From an uncultured Clostridia bacterium (GTDB taxonomy: Bacteria > Bacillota_A > Clostridia > Oscillospirales > Oscillospiraceae): 11,428 nt of DNA. The stretch's first letter is position 1; every line of letters starts with the position of its first letter. Shown here piece by piece: positions 4,385 to 11,428 of the stretch. The notes beneath the pieces are model-generated. The model was not told the origin of the DNA. It did no database searches and was given only the letters and a program-made list of their open reading frames with translations. Where the stretch lies: NCBI GenBank assembly GCA_947307505.1, contig CAMZJG010000011.1, positions 1-11,428 on the forward strand. The letters are read 5' to 3'. Made by a program: the position numbers and the translations under genes.

Positions 4385-5503
4385 TCATTCGTACATGCCC
4401 TTGACCAGGACCCGCTGCCCCTCCATGAGCTTTCTGCCCCTGGCGATGACGGTGTCGATGGTGAGGTCCTCCCGAAGCAGCACCAGGTCTGCGTCGCTCC
4501 CCGCCTGGACCGTGCCCTTGCGGGGGTAGAGCAGCAAAGCTTCCGCCACGTTCTTGGTGATGCAGGGCAGGATGTCCTCCAGGGGGATGCCCATGCGGAC
4601 CAGCTCCCGCACCGTGTTGAACAGGGAGGTCATCTTGCCCACGCCCATGCCGATCACGTGCTCGTGGGTGGCGTCCCACTTGGGCATGCTGCCGTTGGAG
4701 TCGGAGCTGATGGTGGTCAGGGACTTGTTCAGCTCCGTCCAGACCCGGCTCAGGACTTTGGGCAGGTTCACCCCCGCGGTGAAGTCCGCGTAGCCGCCCA
4801 TCTGGGTGAAGGTGACGGCCTGGTCCGGATGCTTGGCCATGTGGGTGGGCCGGAAGTGCCAGATGGGGATGTCCGTGGTGCGCACGATGTCCAGCAGGGG
4901 CTCGATGCCCGCCTTGTCCACGCCCATGTGGATGTGGAGCACCCCGGGCTTGCCGCCCACCAGCCCGGCCATGCGGATGTCGGAGACCAGGCGGATCAGC
5001 TCCTCCCGGGTGGGATGGCTGCCCCGGTTGTCCGACAGGGCCAGCTTGCAGCCCAGGACCTCCTGGAGCATGACGATGTCCCGCATGACGGAGCCCGTCA
5101 GCGTGACGGGGGGATAGCAGTAGGCGCTGGTGAGGCAAAAGGCGGTGACGCCCTCGTTGTTCAGGGCCTTGGTCTTGGCCAGCAGCGCGTCCACGCTCCT
5201 CGTGATGCAGTCCGTGCCCAGCACGCCCACCAGGGTGGTGACGCCCGCCTCCACCACGTTGGAAAGCTGCAGCTCCGGGGTCCGGGAATGGAGCCCCTGC
5301 TCGCCGCCGCCGCCGATGGGGTGCACGTGCTGGTCCATAAAGCCGGGGACGGCGATCAGCTCGGAGCCGTCGATCACCTCCGTGCCCGGCAGGGGGCAGT
5401 CGATGTGATCCTCCACCAGGGCGACCTTGTCGTAGGAAAGCAGGACGTCCTTTTTGCCCAGGGGACGAGGATCGTACAACGTCACATTCTTCAGCAGGAT
5501 CAT
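4385..5503 (-). CDS. iadA: Isoaspartyl dipeptidase (beta-aspartyl peptidase, M38)
   Basis: The 372-residue product hydrolyses beta-aspartyl (isoaspartyl) dipeptides, which arise when Asp or Asn in proteins is damaged and ordinary peptidases leave the beta bond uncut. It aligns along its length with E. coli IadA. The metal site is H59/H61 (DQHVHPIGGGGE), K153 as the carbamylated bridging lysine (GCKLALSD), H192 (HIHMG), H221 (PTHM) and catalytic D268 (SSDSNGS). Substrate-site counterparts E68, Y128, R160 and S272 are present; the position of E. coli Arg233 is K224. The start at 5503 is preferred because AAGGAAG lies 7 nt upstream. ATGs at 5509 and 5527 are possible, but 5509 is too close to that site. 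It sits 30 nt after the deacylase gene and 13 nt before the amidohydrolase gene. Confidence 0.94.
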   Translation of the reverse strand: MILLKNVTLYDPRPLGKKDVLLSYDKVALVEDHIDCPLPGTEVIDGSELIAVPGFMDQHVHPIGGGGEQGLHSRTPELQLSNVVEAGVTTLVGVLGTDCITRSVDALLAKTKALNNEGVTAFCLTSAYCYPPVTLTGSVMRDIVMLQEVLGCKLALSDNRGSHPTREELIRLVSDIRMAGLVGGKPGVLHIHMGVDKAGIEPLLDIVRTTDIPIWHFRPTHMAKHPDQAVTFTQMGGYADFTAGVNLPKVLSRVWTELNKSLTTISSDSNGSMPKWDATHEHVIGMGVGKMTSLFNTVRELVRMGIPLEDILPCITKNVAEALLLYPRKGTVQAGSDADLVLLREDLTIDTVIARGRKLMEGQRVLVKGMYE

Positions 5504-5533
5504 GTTCATACTTCCTTTCTCAAGCACCGCAGT

Positions 5534-6379
5534 TCATTCTTCCAGATCGGGAGCGAGGCGCAGCATATCCTCCCCCCGGCACACGTACCGAAGGGGCGGG
5601 ATGCCGGCGATGAGTCCGCCGCTGGGGGCGAGGACGGGCTGATCGTCCAGATAGGCGACCGCGTCCCCTTGACGCACCACGTCCCCCGGGGCCGCCGCGG
5701 GACGGACCAGGCCGCCGCGATCCGCCCGGATCGGCTGGCGGCAGTCGAAATAGCGGATGGGGACGGGGGCGGGCTTCTCCCCGGCCAGGATGTTCAGGTT
5801 CCGAAGGTACCCCAGGACCTGCCGGGCGATGGCCTCGGCCGCGTCCTCATAGATCACGCCGCCGGGCTGGCCCCCGGGCAGCTCGATCAGGATGCCCTTC
5901 TGGCCCCGCTGCTCGCAGCTTTCGATGTACAGCTGGCCGCGGGTGCCCTTGGAGCTGACTACATGGGGGACGCCCAGCATCTTGCAGAGGGGTTTGGCGA
6001 AGGCGAATTTTTTAAAGTAGTGCATGGCGTAGGTGGTGCCGTAGAGCCCGCAGCAGTGGAGGTCCAGCACGTAGTCGAACCCCTCCGTCTGCCGCCAGAT
6101 CTCATAGGCCAGCCGCTGGGTATGGCTGCCGTCGGGGGCGCCGGGGAAGCTGCGGTTGAGATCGAGGCCGTCCTCCGGGGCCTTCCGCTCCCTGGCCCGG
6201 ATGGCCGAAGGGTTGCACCTGGGAAGGATGCACACCTCTCCCAGGAGGGTCTCTTTCTGCAGCAGGGAATAGATCAGCTCCGCCGCGTAGATGGCCGTCT
6301 GCTCGTTGCCGTGGATGCCGGCGGTGATCACGATGGAGGGGCGTCCGGCGCCCAGACGATATTCCTGCAAAGGTCCCAT
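5534..6379 (-). CDS. Succinylglutamate desuccinylase/aspartoacylase family deacylase (M14)
   Basis: A 281-residue zinc hydrolase of the AstE/AspA family, which removes acyl groups from N-acylated amino acids or cleaves related amide bonds. Zinc ligands are H23 and E26 in AGIHGNEQTA and H108 in LDLHCCG. DLNRSFPG (73-80) supplies the substrate-binding Asn-Arg pair, and E166 in ILIELPGG is the likely catalytic glutamate. The C-terminal part (about 205-275) resembles the beta-rich domain of AspA-like proteins, with a biotinyl-like PGDVVRQGD turn. The ATG at 6379 is chosen over the longer frame to 6412. It shares one base with the oppF stop (TGATG) and AAAGGAGG lies 9-10 nt upstream within oppF, indicating translational coupling. 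The exact substrate is unknown; context with iadA favours an acylated or aspartyl-type amino acid or peptide. Confidence 0.85.
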   Translation of the reverse strand: MGPLQEYRLGAGRPSIVITAGIHGNEQTAIYAAELIYSLLQKETLLGEVCILPRCNPSAIRARERKAPEDGLDLNRSFPGAPDGSHTQRLAYEIWRQTEGFDYVLDLHCCGLYGTTYAMHYFKKFAFAKPLCKMLGVPHVVSSKGTRGQLYIESCEQRGQKGILIELPGGQPGGVIYEDAAEAIARQVLGYLRNLNILAGEKPAPVPIRYFDCRQPIRADRGGLVRPAAAPGDVVRQGDAVAYLDDQPVLAPSGGLIAGIPPLRYVCRGEDMLRLAPDLEE

Positions 6380-7344
6380 CACGCCTTCCCTCCTTTCACC
6401 AGTTCTGTCCATTCCCTGATCTCCGCCTCGGTGCCGTACACCTGGTGCCCCTCTGCCACCGTATGGTAGGCGGGGGGGTTGACGTCGGTATACTGGTGGA
6501 TGGAGGGATCGTAGTTGATCTTGACACGCCGCTTCTCGCTCAGGGGATCGGGCAGGGGGATGGCGGAGAGCAAGGCCCGGGTGTAGGGGTGGACGGGGTT
6601 GGCGAACAGCTCGTCCGAGGAGGCTGACTCCACCAGCTTGCCGTAGTACATGACGCCGATCCGGTCGCAGAAGTATTTGACCACGCTCAGGTTGTGGGCG
6701 ATGAACAGGATGGTCAGGCCGAACTCGCTTTTCAGGGAATTGATCAGGTTGATGATCTGGGCCTGGACGGACACGTCCAGGGCGGAGACGGGCTCGTCGG
6801 CGATGATGAGCGTGGGGTCCACCGCCAGGGCCCGGGCGATGCCGATGCGCTGCCGCTGGCCGCCGGAAAACTCGTGGGGGTACCGGGTGGCATGCTCCGC
6901 CATGAGGCCCACGTGCTGGAGCATGTCCACGATCTTGGCGTGGCGCTCGGTCGCGTCCTTCATGCCCCGGCGCTTGAGCCCGTCGCCGATGATCTCCTCC
7001 ACGGTCATGCGGGGGTTCAGGGAGGCGATGGGGTCCTGGAAGATCATGGCGATGTTCTCCGTGATGAACCGGCGGTCCGCCGCCTTCAGCTTCCCGGAGA
7101 TCAGCTTGTCCTTGAAGTACACCTCGCCGCCGGTGGGCGTATAGAGGCGGATGATGGTCCGGCCCGTGGTGGTCTTGCCGCAGCCGGATTCGCCCACCAG
7201 GCCGTAGACCTCCCCCGGATAGATCTCGAAGGACACGTCGTCCACCGCCTTCACCACCCGCTTCCTGCCCCGTTTCTTGGTGGTGAAGTACATCTTCAGA
7301 TGCCTGACCTCCAGCAGAGGCCGCCGCTCGGTCGTGCTATCCAT
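6379..7344 (-). CDS. oppF: Oligopeptide ABC transporter ATP-binding protein OppF
   Basis: One of two ATPases that energise the Opp/Dpp-type peptide importer, at the inner face of the membrane. The 321 residues contain Walker A GESGCGKTT (51-59), Q-loop Q103, signature SGGQRQRIGIAR (160-171), Walker B LIIADE (179-184) and switch H217. The C-terminal extension (RRVKINYDPSIHQY, then a YHTVAEGHQV segment) is typical of OppF/DppF subunits. The start overlaps the end of oppD by 8 nt, with AAGGAGGA inside oppD. Its stop overlaps the start of the deacylase gene by one base, so transporter and hydrolase synthesis are linked. All nucleotide-binding residues look intact. Confidence 0.94.
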   Translation of the reverse strand: MDSTTERRPLLEVRHLKMYFTTKKRGRKRVVKAVDDVSFEIYPGEVYGLVGESGCGKTTTGRTIIRLYTPTGGEVYFKDKLISGKLKAADRRFITENIAMIFQDPIASLNPRMTVEEIIGDGLKRRGMKDATERHAKIVDMLQHVGLMAEHATRYPHEFSGGQRQRIGIARALAVDPTLIIADEPVSALDVSVQAQIINLINSLKSEFGLTILFIAHNLSVVKYFCDRIGVMYYGKLVESASSDELFANPVHPYTRALLSAIPLPDPLSEKRRVKINYDPSIHQYTDVNPPAYHTVAEGHQVYGTEAEIREWTELVKGGKA

Positions 7345-8377
7345 GGATATCGTTCTCCTCCTTCATGCGCCGAATGCGGTTCTTCAGGATCTCGGGCATC
7401 TCCACCTTGGGCGCGTCGGGGTGCAGCAGCCAGGTGGCGGCGTAGTGGGTGTCGGTGATCCTGAAGTACGGGGGCTCCCGCTCGAAGTCCAGCTCCAGGG
7501 CCCACTGGTTCCGGGCGGCGAAGGCGTCGCCCTTGGGGGGATGGAGCATGTTGGGCGGCGCGCCGGGGATGCTGAACAACGTCTCCTTGGTGTTCAGATC
7601 CGGCATGGCGGAGAGCAGCGCCCAGGTGTAGGGATGGGCCGGCTCGTAGAACACCTCCTGGCTGGTGCCGTACTCCACGATCCGGCCGGCGTACATGACC
7701 GCCACGCGATCCGCCATGTTGGCCACCACGCCCAGATCGTGGGTGATGAAGATGATGGACAGGTCGTTCTTGGCCTTGATGTCGTTGATCAGGTCCAAAA
7801 TCTTGCTTTGGATGGTCACGTCCAGGGCGGTGGTGGGCTCGTCGCAGATGAGGATCTCCGGGTTGGAGGCCAGAGCGATGGCGATGACCACCCGCTGCCG
7901 CATGCCGCCGGAGAACTGGAAGGGGTATTGATCGTAGCGGACGGCGGGGTCCGGGATGCCCACCGCCTCCATCAGCTCCAACGCCCGCTGCTTCGCCTTG
8001 TCGGGGCGCATGTGGTCGTGATAGATCAGGACCTCGGAGATCTGCTTGCCGATCTTCATGATGGGGTTCAGAGCGGACAGGGGGTCCTGGAACACCAGGG
8101 AGATCTGCTTGCCCCGCACGTCGTAGAAATCCTTCTCCTTGAATTGAGCCAGGTCCTTCCCGTGGAAGAGGATCTTCCCCTCGTCGATGTGGCCGTTCTT
8201 GGGCAGGATGCCCAGGATAGCCTTGGTGGTCACCGTTTTGCCGGAGCCGCTCTCCCCCACGATGGCCAAGGTCTCCCCCTTGTGCAGCTCGAAGCTCACG
8301 TCCCGCACCGCGTAGACGGTGCCGGCGAAGGCGTTGAAGGAGACGCTCAGGTTTTCTACCGAAAGAATGGTTTCCAT
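7337..8377 (-). CDS. oppD: Oligopeptide ABC transporter ATP-binding protein OppD
   Basis: The second ATPase of the peptide importer, 346 residues. Walker A is GESGSGKT (41-48), the Q-loop is at Q97, the signature [11 protein letters not shown] at 156-166, Walker B ILICDE at 175-180 and switch H213. The C-terminal region [20 protein letters not shown] lacks the cysteines found in many OppD/DppD proteins (GCxFxPRC). It ends in the [17 protein letters not shown] motif typical of the Gram-positive OppD/AmiE branch. AAAGGAGG lies 6 nt before the ATG and overlaps the oppC stop. It heterodimerises with OppF. Confidence 0.94.
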   Translation of the reverse strand: METILSVENLSVSFNAFAGTVYAVRDVSFELHKGETLAIVGESGSGKTVTTKAILGILPKNGHIDEGKILFHGKDLAQFKEKDFYDVRGKQISLVFQDPLSALNPIMKIGKQISEVLIYHDHMRPDKAKQRALELMEAVGIPDPAVRYDQYPFQFSGGMRQRVVIAIALASNPEILICDEPTTALDVTIQSKILDLINDIKAKNDLSIIFITHDLGVVANMADRVAVMYAGRIVEYGTSQEVFYEPAHPYTWALLSAMPDLNTKETLFSIPGAPPNMLHPPKGDAFAARNQWALELDFEREPPYFRITDTHYAATWLLHPDAPKVEMPEILKNRIRRMKEENDIHG

Positions 8378-8389
8378 ACACGCCCTCCT

Positions 8390-9538
8390 TTACGCGCCGC
8401 GCTGGGTGGGATCGAAGGCGTCCCTGAGACCGTTGGCCAGCATATTGAAGGAGATCATCAAGATGGAGATGACCGCCGCCGGGAAGAAGACCTGGACGGG
8501 GAACTGCATCATGACCTGCTGGCCCTGGGAGAGGAGCACGCCGATGGAGCATTCCGGCGCCCGGATGCCGAGACCGATGTAGGCAAGGAAGGATTCCGTA
8601 AAGATGGCGCCGGGGATGGCGATCATGGCCCGGGTGATGATGGGGCCGATGGAGTTGGGCATGATATAGCGGAAGATCAGCGACCGGTCCGGCTCGCCCA
8701 GGGTCCTGGCGGCCAGGACGTATTCGCTGCCCTTGTAGCGGTAAAACTGGGAGCGGATCATCTTGGCGGTGCCGATCCAGTTCTGCACCACCAGGGCGAG
8801 CACGATGGACAACAGGCCTGTGCCGAAGAACAGGATGAACAGCGTGACCACCACCACCTCCGGGAAGGCGCCGACGATCTCGGCGATGCGCATCATGATC
8901 ATGTCCGCCTTGCCCCCGTAATAGCCGGCGATGGCGCCGTAGATGAGGCCGATGGTGATGTTGCAGGCCACGGACAAAAAGGCGATCAACAGCGAAATGC
9001 GGGCGCCCCGCCACATGCGGGTCCACAGGTCCCGCCCCAGATAGTCGCTGCCCATCCAGAAGCAGAACTCGTCCCCCAGGCCCTTGTACATGTAGTAGTC
9101 CACCTTCACGTCGCAGACCTCGACGCCCTTGATGGTCTTGAAGTTCTTCTTGGCCAGGATGCAGCCCTCGGGATATTTGTCCGTGTTGTCCAGGGAGTCC
9201 ACCCGCCGGTTCTGGAGCCAGCGGCCGCCGTTGAGGATGCCGAGCTTGGCCAGGGCGGGCACCTTGGCAGGCATGTTGATGAGGTCCGGGTTCTGCTCGT
9301 TGAAGCCGTGCTCGTTCATGCCGGGGCCGAAGATGGCGAACAGGAGCACGATGAGGATGCCCACGAGGGCCGCCATGGAGATGCGGCTCTTGCAGAAGCG
9401 GATGGCCGCGTCCTTGAAGAAGCCGATGGGCTTGTGCTCGAAGGCCGCGTCCCGGATCTCCTCGGTCCGCTGGACCTCGCGCAGCTTTTGGGTGGGCACG
9501 TCCCTGAATTCCGGCGCGTCATGCGAGAAAAACTTCAT
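8390..9538 (-). CDS. oppC: Oligopeptide ABC transporter permease OppC
   Basis: A 382-residue membrane permease that pairs with OppB to form the peptide channel. A cytoplasmic N-terminus of about 50 residues precedes the first membrane helix (about 54-71). A long hydrophilic segment (72-162) follows, then the conserved GSDYLGRDLWTRMWRGARISL and five more hydrophobic helices. The EAA loop that docks the ATPases is at 272-296 (EYVLAARTLGEPDRSL). The C-terminus NGLRDAFDP is typical. Classical E. coli OppC is about 300 residues; the extra length is mostly the extracytoplasmic segment, as in Gram-positive OppC/AmiD proteins. That segment holds three cysteines (C126, C142, C159). The start shares ATGA with the oppB stop, and GGGAGG within oppB is the ribosome binding site. 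Confidence 0.93.
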   Translation of the reverse strand: MKFFSHDAPEFRDVPTQKLREVQRTEEIRDAAFEHKPIGFFKDAAIRFCKSRISMAALVGILIVLLFAIFGPGMNEHGFNEQNPDLINMPAKVPALAKLGILNGGRWLQNRRVDSLDNTDKYPEGCILAKKNFKTIKGVEVCDVKVDYYMYKGLGDEFCFWMGSDYLGRDLWTRMWRGARISLLIAFLSVACNITIGLIYGAIAGYYGGKADMIMMRIAEIVGAFPEVVVVTLFILFFGTGLLSIVLALVVQNWIGTAKMIRSQFYRYKGSEYVLAARTLGEPDRSLIFRYIMPNSIGPIITRAMIAIPGAIFTESFLAYIGLGIRAPECSIGVLLSQGQQVMMQFPVQVFFPAAVISILMISFNMLANGLRDAFDPTQRGA

Positions 9539-10488
9539 TGTTTTTTACCTCCCATTCGGATGCGGGGATCCACCACGCCGTAGGACATATCCACGATAAA
9601 CGTGGTCACCAGCGAGATGATGGTGAAGAACATCAGCGCCCCCAAGGTGAGATAGTAGTCGGAGGAGTTGATGGATTTGACCAGGATGCCGCCCATGCCG
9701 GGGATGGCGAAGATGGTTTCAATCACCAAACTGCCGCCCATGATGTGGGTGAACATGGGGATGATGATGTTGCACAGGGGCAGCAGGGAATTGCGGATGC
9801 CGTGGCGCAGGGTGGCCCTGAGGGAGGTGAGGCCCTTGGTGCGGGCAAGGAGCATGAAGTCGGAGTTCAGCGTCTCCGCCAGCTCCGCCCGAAGATACCT
9901 GGTCACGCGGGCGATGGGCCCCAGGGACAGGGCCAGGATCGGCAGAAACAGGCTCCGGAATTTGGCGAAGCCCACGGCTGTGCTGTCAAAGATGATGGGG
10001 AAAGCCCCCAGCTTGAAGGCGATGAAATACTGCAGGAGCGTAGCAAACACGAACGACGGCACCGAAATGAACAGCACCACGAAGAAGGACACCAGGTAAT
10101 CGTAGAAGGAGTTCTTCCGCACGGCGGCCACGATGCCGAAGGCGATGCCCAACGGCAGGGAGATGAGCAGGGAAAAGAAGTTGATATACAGCGTGATGGG
10201 GATCTTGGTCCTGAGGACGGTCCAGACCGGCACGTTGATGGCTACCTTCAAGGACACGCCCCAGTCCCAATCGGTGACGACGCCCTTGAGAAAGTACAGG
10301 TATTGCACCGGGATGGGCTTGTCCAGATGATACTTGGCCTCCCGGATGGCCTGCTGCTCGGCGGACATGTCCACGTCGTCGTCATAGAGCCCTCCGGGCA
10401 TCAGGCGTATCACCATGAAGCCAATGGTCATGATGATGAACAGCGTCAGCACCATGGCCAGCAAGCGCTGCAGCGTATACTTTAACAT
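9535..10488 (-). CDS. oppB: Oligopeptide ABC transporter permease OppB
   Basis: A 317-residue permease of the OppB/DppB family. The N-terminus MLKYTLQRLLAMVLTLFII leads into the first membrane helix, followed by the family-typical RLMPGG and a HLDKPIPVQYLYFLKGV segment. About five further hydrophobic helices follow at roughly 96-122, 131-156, 178-197, 238-260 and 280-302. The EAA loop is at about 208-237 (DFMLLARTKGLTSLRATLRHGIRNSLLP). The C-terminal YGVVDPRIR motif is standard. AAGGAG lies 11 nt before the ATG. The gene is separated from oppA by about 98 nt with a hairpin and overlaps oppC by 4 nt, so it heads the tightly coupled part of the operon. Confidence 0.94.
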   Translation of the reverse strand: MLKYTLQRLLAMVLTLFIIMTIGFMVIRLMPGGLYDDDVDMSAEQQAIREAKYHLDKPIPVQYLYFLKGVVTDWDWGVSLKVAINVPVWTVLRTKIPITLYINFFSLLISLPLGIAFGIVAAVRKNSFYDYLVSFFVVLFISVPSFVFATLLQYFIAFKLGAFPIIFDSTAVGFAKFRSLFLPILALSLGPIARVTRYLRAELAETLNSDFMLLARTKGLTSLRATLRHGIRNSLLPLCNIIIPMFTHIMGGSLVIETIFAIPGMGGILVKSINSSDYYLTLGALMFFTIISLVTTFIVDMSYGVVDPRIRMGGKKQ

Positions 10489-10527
10489 GAAAGATCGTTC
10501 TCCTTCGGATCGGGTGGATCAGAATTG

Positions 10528-10573
10528 GGCGAAAAGGGAGCTGCAGCAGCCCCTTGCTCGAGGCTGCTACAGC
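10528..10573 (-). terminator. Intergenic hairpin between oppA and oppB (partial terminator)
   Basis: A 12-bp inverted repeat with one mismatch (10562-10573 with 10540-10551) has a 10-nt loop. On the transcribed minus strand it is followed by TCCCTTTTCG. The T run is short, so read-through is likely. Hairpins after the binding-protein gene are common in ABC operons, where they stabilise or limit transcripts so that far more binding protein than permease is made. Confidence 0.6.
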
Positions 10574-10586
10574 GATGATCTGTTGT

Positions 10587-11428
10587 TTAGTTGCCTTCGG
10601 TGATGCTGCTGTACATGTAGCCGCGGCCATAACCGGGCACATAGTGATCGAAGGGCAGGTTCACCCGCTCGCTGACCAGCGAGAAGGAGGGGACCTCATA
10701 GAGAGGCACTACGAACACGTCGTCCAGGGCGATCTTCTCCATCTGGAACACCAGATCGAGCCGGTAAGCAAGATCCTCCTTGGCTTTGCGGGTGTTGTTG
10801 GCCTCCTCCCACAGGGCGTCATAGGTGTCATCAAAGATAGGATCGGTCCTGTTCTTATACCAGGCGCAGTACACCTTCATGGCGTTCCAGGGCGCCAGGG
10901 AGCTGGTGTCCCAGCTGCCGATGCTGAAGTCGAAGCAGTTGAGCACGCCCTTCTGCCACAGTTTGCGCTGGGTCTTGGCCAGGTTCTTCTCCATGGGGTT
11001 CAGCTTGATGGAGAAGCCGTCGCCGAAGATCTTGGGCAGGGACTGCTCCAGGTATTCGGCCGTGGTCCGGTAGTTGGCGGAGGATTCGTTGTAGATGATC
11101 TCCAGCGTGACCTCGGTCAGACCGACCTCGGCCATGGCCTTGTCGTAGTACTCCTTGGCCAGGACCGGATCATAGCTGTTGTTTTCCTCGATGTAGGCCT
11201 TGGTGCCCTCCAGATCGCGGAACTTTTCACCGGTCTCTATGTTGCCCAACACCTTCTGGCCCAGGATGTAGTTGGCGGGGATGCCCTTGACCATGTTGGC
11301 AATGGTGGCTCTGTCCACGCCGTAGAACATGGCTTTGCGGAAGTTCAGGTTCCCCAGCAGGCCGTTGTGGTCTGGGTTGAGCCGGTTGATGGAGATGGTG
11401 TTCACGGTGGAGGCGGGGGCTTCGAGGA
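10587..11428 (-). CDS. oppA: Peptide-binding lipoprotein OppA (5' partial)
   Basis: The C-terminal part, about 280 residues, of an extracytoplasmic solute-binding protein of SBP family 5, which captures peptides for OppBCDF. The frame stays open to the window edge. The apparent start at 11405 is a GTG inside the sequence APASTVNTISIN, so the true start, signal peptide and lipobox lie outside. Family features include NLNFRKAMFYGVDRATIANMVKG (the conserved RxAxxxxxDR region), the GYSI-like GFSIKLNPMEKN strand and a C-terminal tail VPGYGRGYMYSSITEGN. Full-length members are about 550-600 residues, so roughly half is seen. It is upstream of oppB in the same direction; the operon promoter is outside the window. 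Confidence 0.92.
   Translation of the reverse strand, partial: LEAPASTVNTISINRLNPDHNGLLGNLNFRKAMFYGVDRATIANMVKGIPANYILGQKVLGNIETGEKFRDLEGTKAYIEENNSYDPVLAKEYYDKAMAEVGLTEVTLEIIYNESSANYRTTAEYLEQSLPKIFGDGFSIKLNPMEKNLAKTQRKLWQKGVLNCFDFSIGSWDTSSLAPWNAMKVYCAWYKNRTDPIFDDTYDALWEEANNTRKAKEDLAYRLDLVFQMEKIALDDVFVVPLYEVPSFSLVSERVNLPFDHYVPGYGRGYMYSSITEGN

Noticed and set aside
4370..6469. A 699-codon open frame on the plus strand, antisense to iadA and the deacylase
   Set aside because: It mirrors well-identified minus-strand genes with perfect family motifs. The translation is low-complexity (rich in G, H, D, Q, V) as expected opposite GC-rich third positions, and it has no ribosome binding site.
7296..9026. 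A 576-codon minus-strand frame across oppD and oppC
   Set aside because: It is an alternate reading frame of the two opp genes, with Arg/Gly/His-rich low-complexity translation; the true frames carry ABC and permease motifs.
7277..9583. A 768-codon open frame on the plus strand, antisense to oppC, oppD and oppF
   Set aside because: Same cause: stop codons are rare antisense to GC-biased genes. The composition is unnatural and no domain is recognisable.

Overview
The window looks like a chromosome segment from a GC-rich Clostridia-type Firmicute, perhaps Oscillospirales-like. Signs of this are strong AAAGGAGG ribosome binding sites, GC-rich third codon positions, tightly packed operons and a Gram-positive-type OppD. 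The taxon is inferred from style, not from a marker gene.

Left edge (1-635, + strand): the 3' part of a fused two-domain threonine/serine exporter (ThrE type), cut by the window start.

Two tRNA-Arg(CCG) copies and an island scar follow (658-1792). A fully consensus sigma-70 promoter faces first a degenerate, 3'-less tRNA-Arg copy (702-750), then an intact tRNA-Arg(CCG) (785-861) with its own perfect terminator. The last 44 nt of the intact tRNA, from the anticodon loop to CCA, recur exactly at 1711-1754. This is the classic attL/attR footprint of an element that integrated into the tRNA gene. Only about 850 bp lies between the repeats. It is less GC-rich than the flanks over much of its length and holds a ParA gene that stops after 101 codons, so it reads as the collapsed remnant of an integrative element. 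A third short copy of the tRNA 3' end, palindromes and an 18-nt near-repeat lie just beyond it (1793-2000), suggesting repeated use of this tRNA as an insertion site.

A monocistronic M42 aminopeptidase gene (2079-3155, +) has its own promoter. It converges on a long minus-strand operon, with a shared hairpin between the two.

Minus-strand operon (window end down to 3220), in transcription order: oppA (5' end outside the window), a hairpin, oppB, oppC, oppD, oppF, an M14-type aspartoacylase/succinylglutamate desuccinylase-like deacylase, isoaspartyl dipeptidase (iadA), and an imidazolonepropionase-like amidohydrolase. From oppB onward, genes overlap or are separated by at most about 30 nt. The apparent logic is import of small peptides followed by intracellular cleavage of bonds that ordinary peptidases handle poorly: beta-aspartyl bonds by IadA, probably N-acyl caps by the M14 enzyme, and an unknown dipeptide-like or cyclic substrate by the last amidohydrolase. 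The adjacent M42 aminopeptidase and the amino-acid exporter fit a peptide-catabolic neighbourhood. Each component belongs to a known family; the combination as a dedicated salvage system for damaged or capped peptides is an inference.
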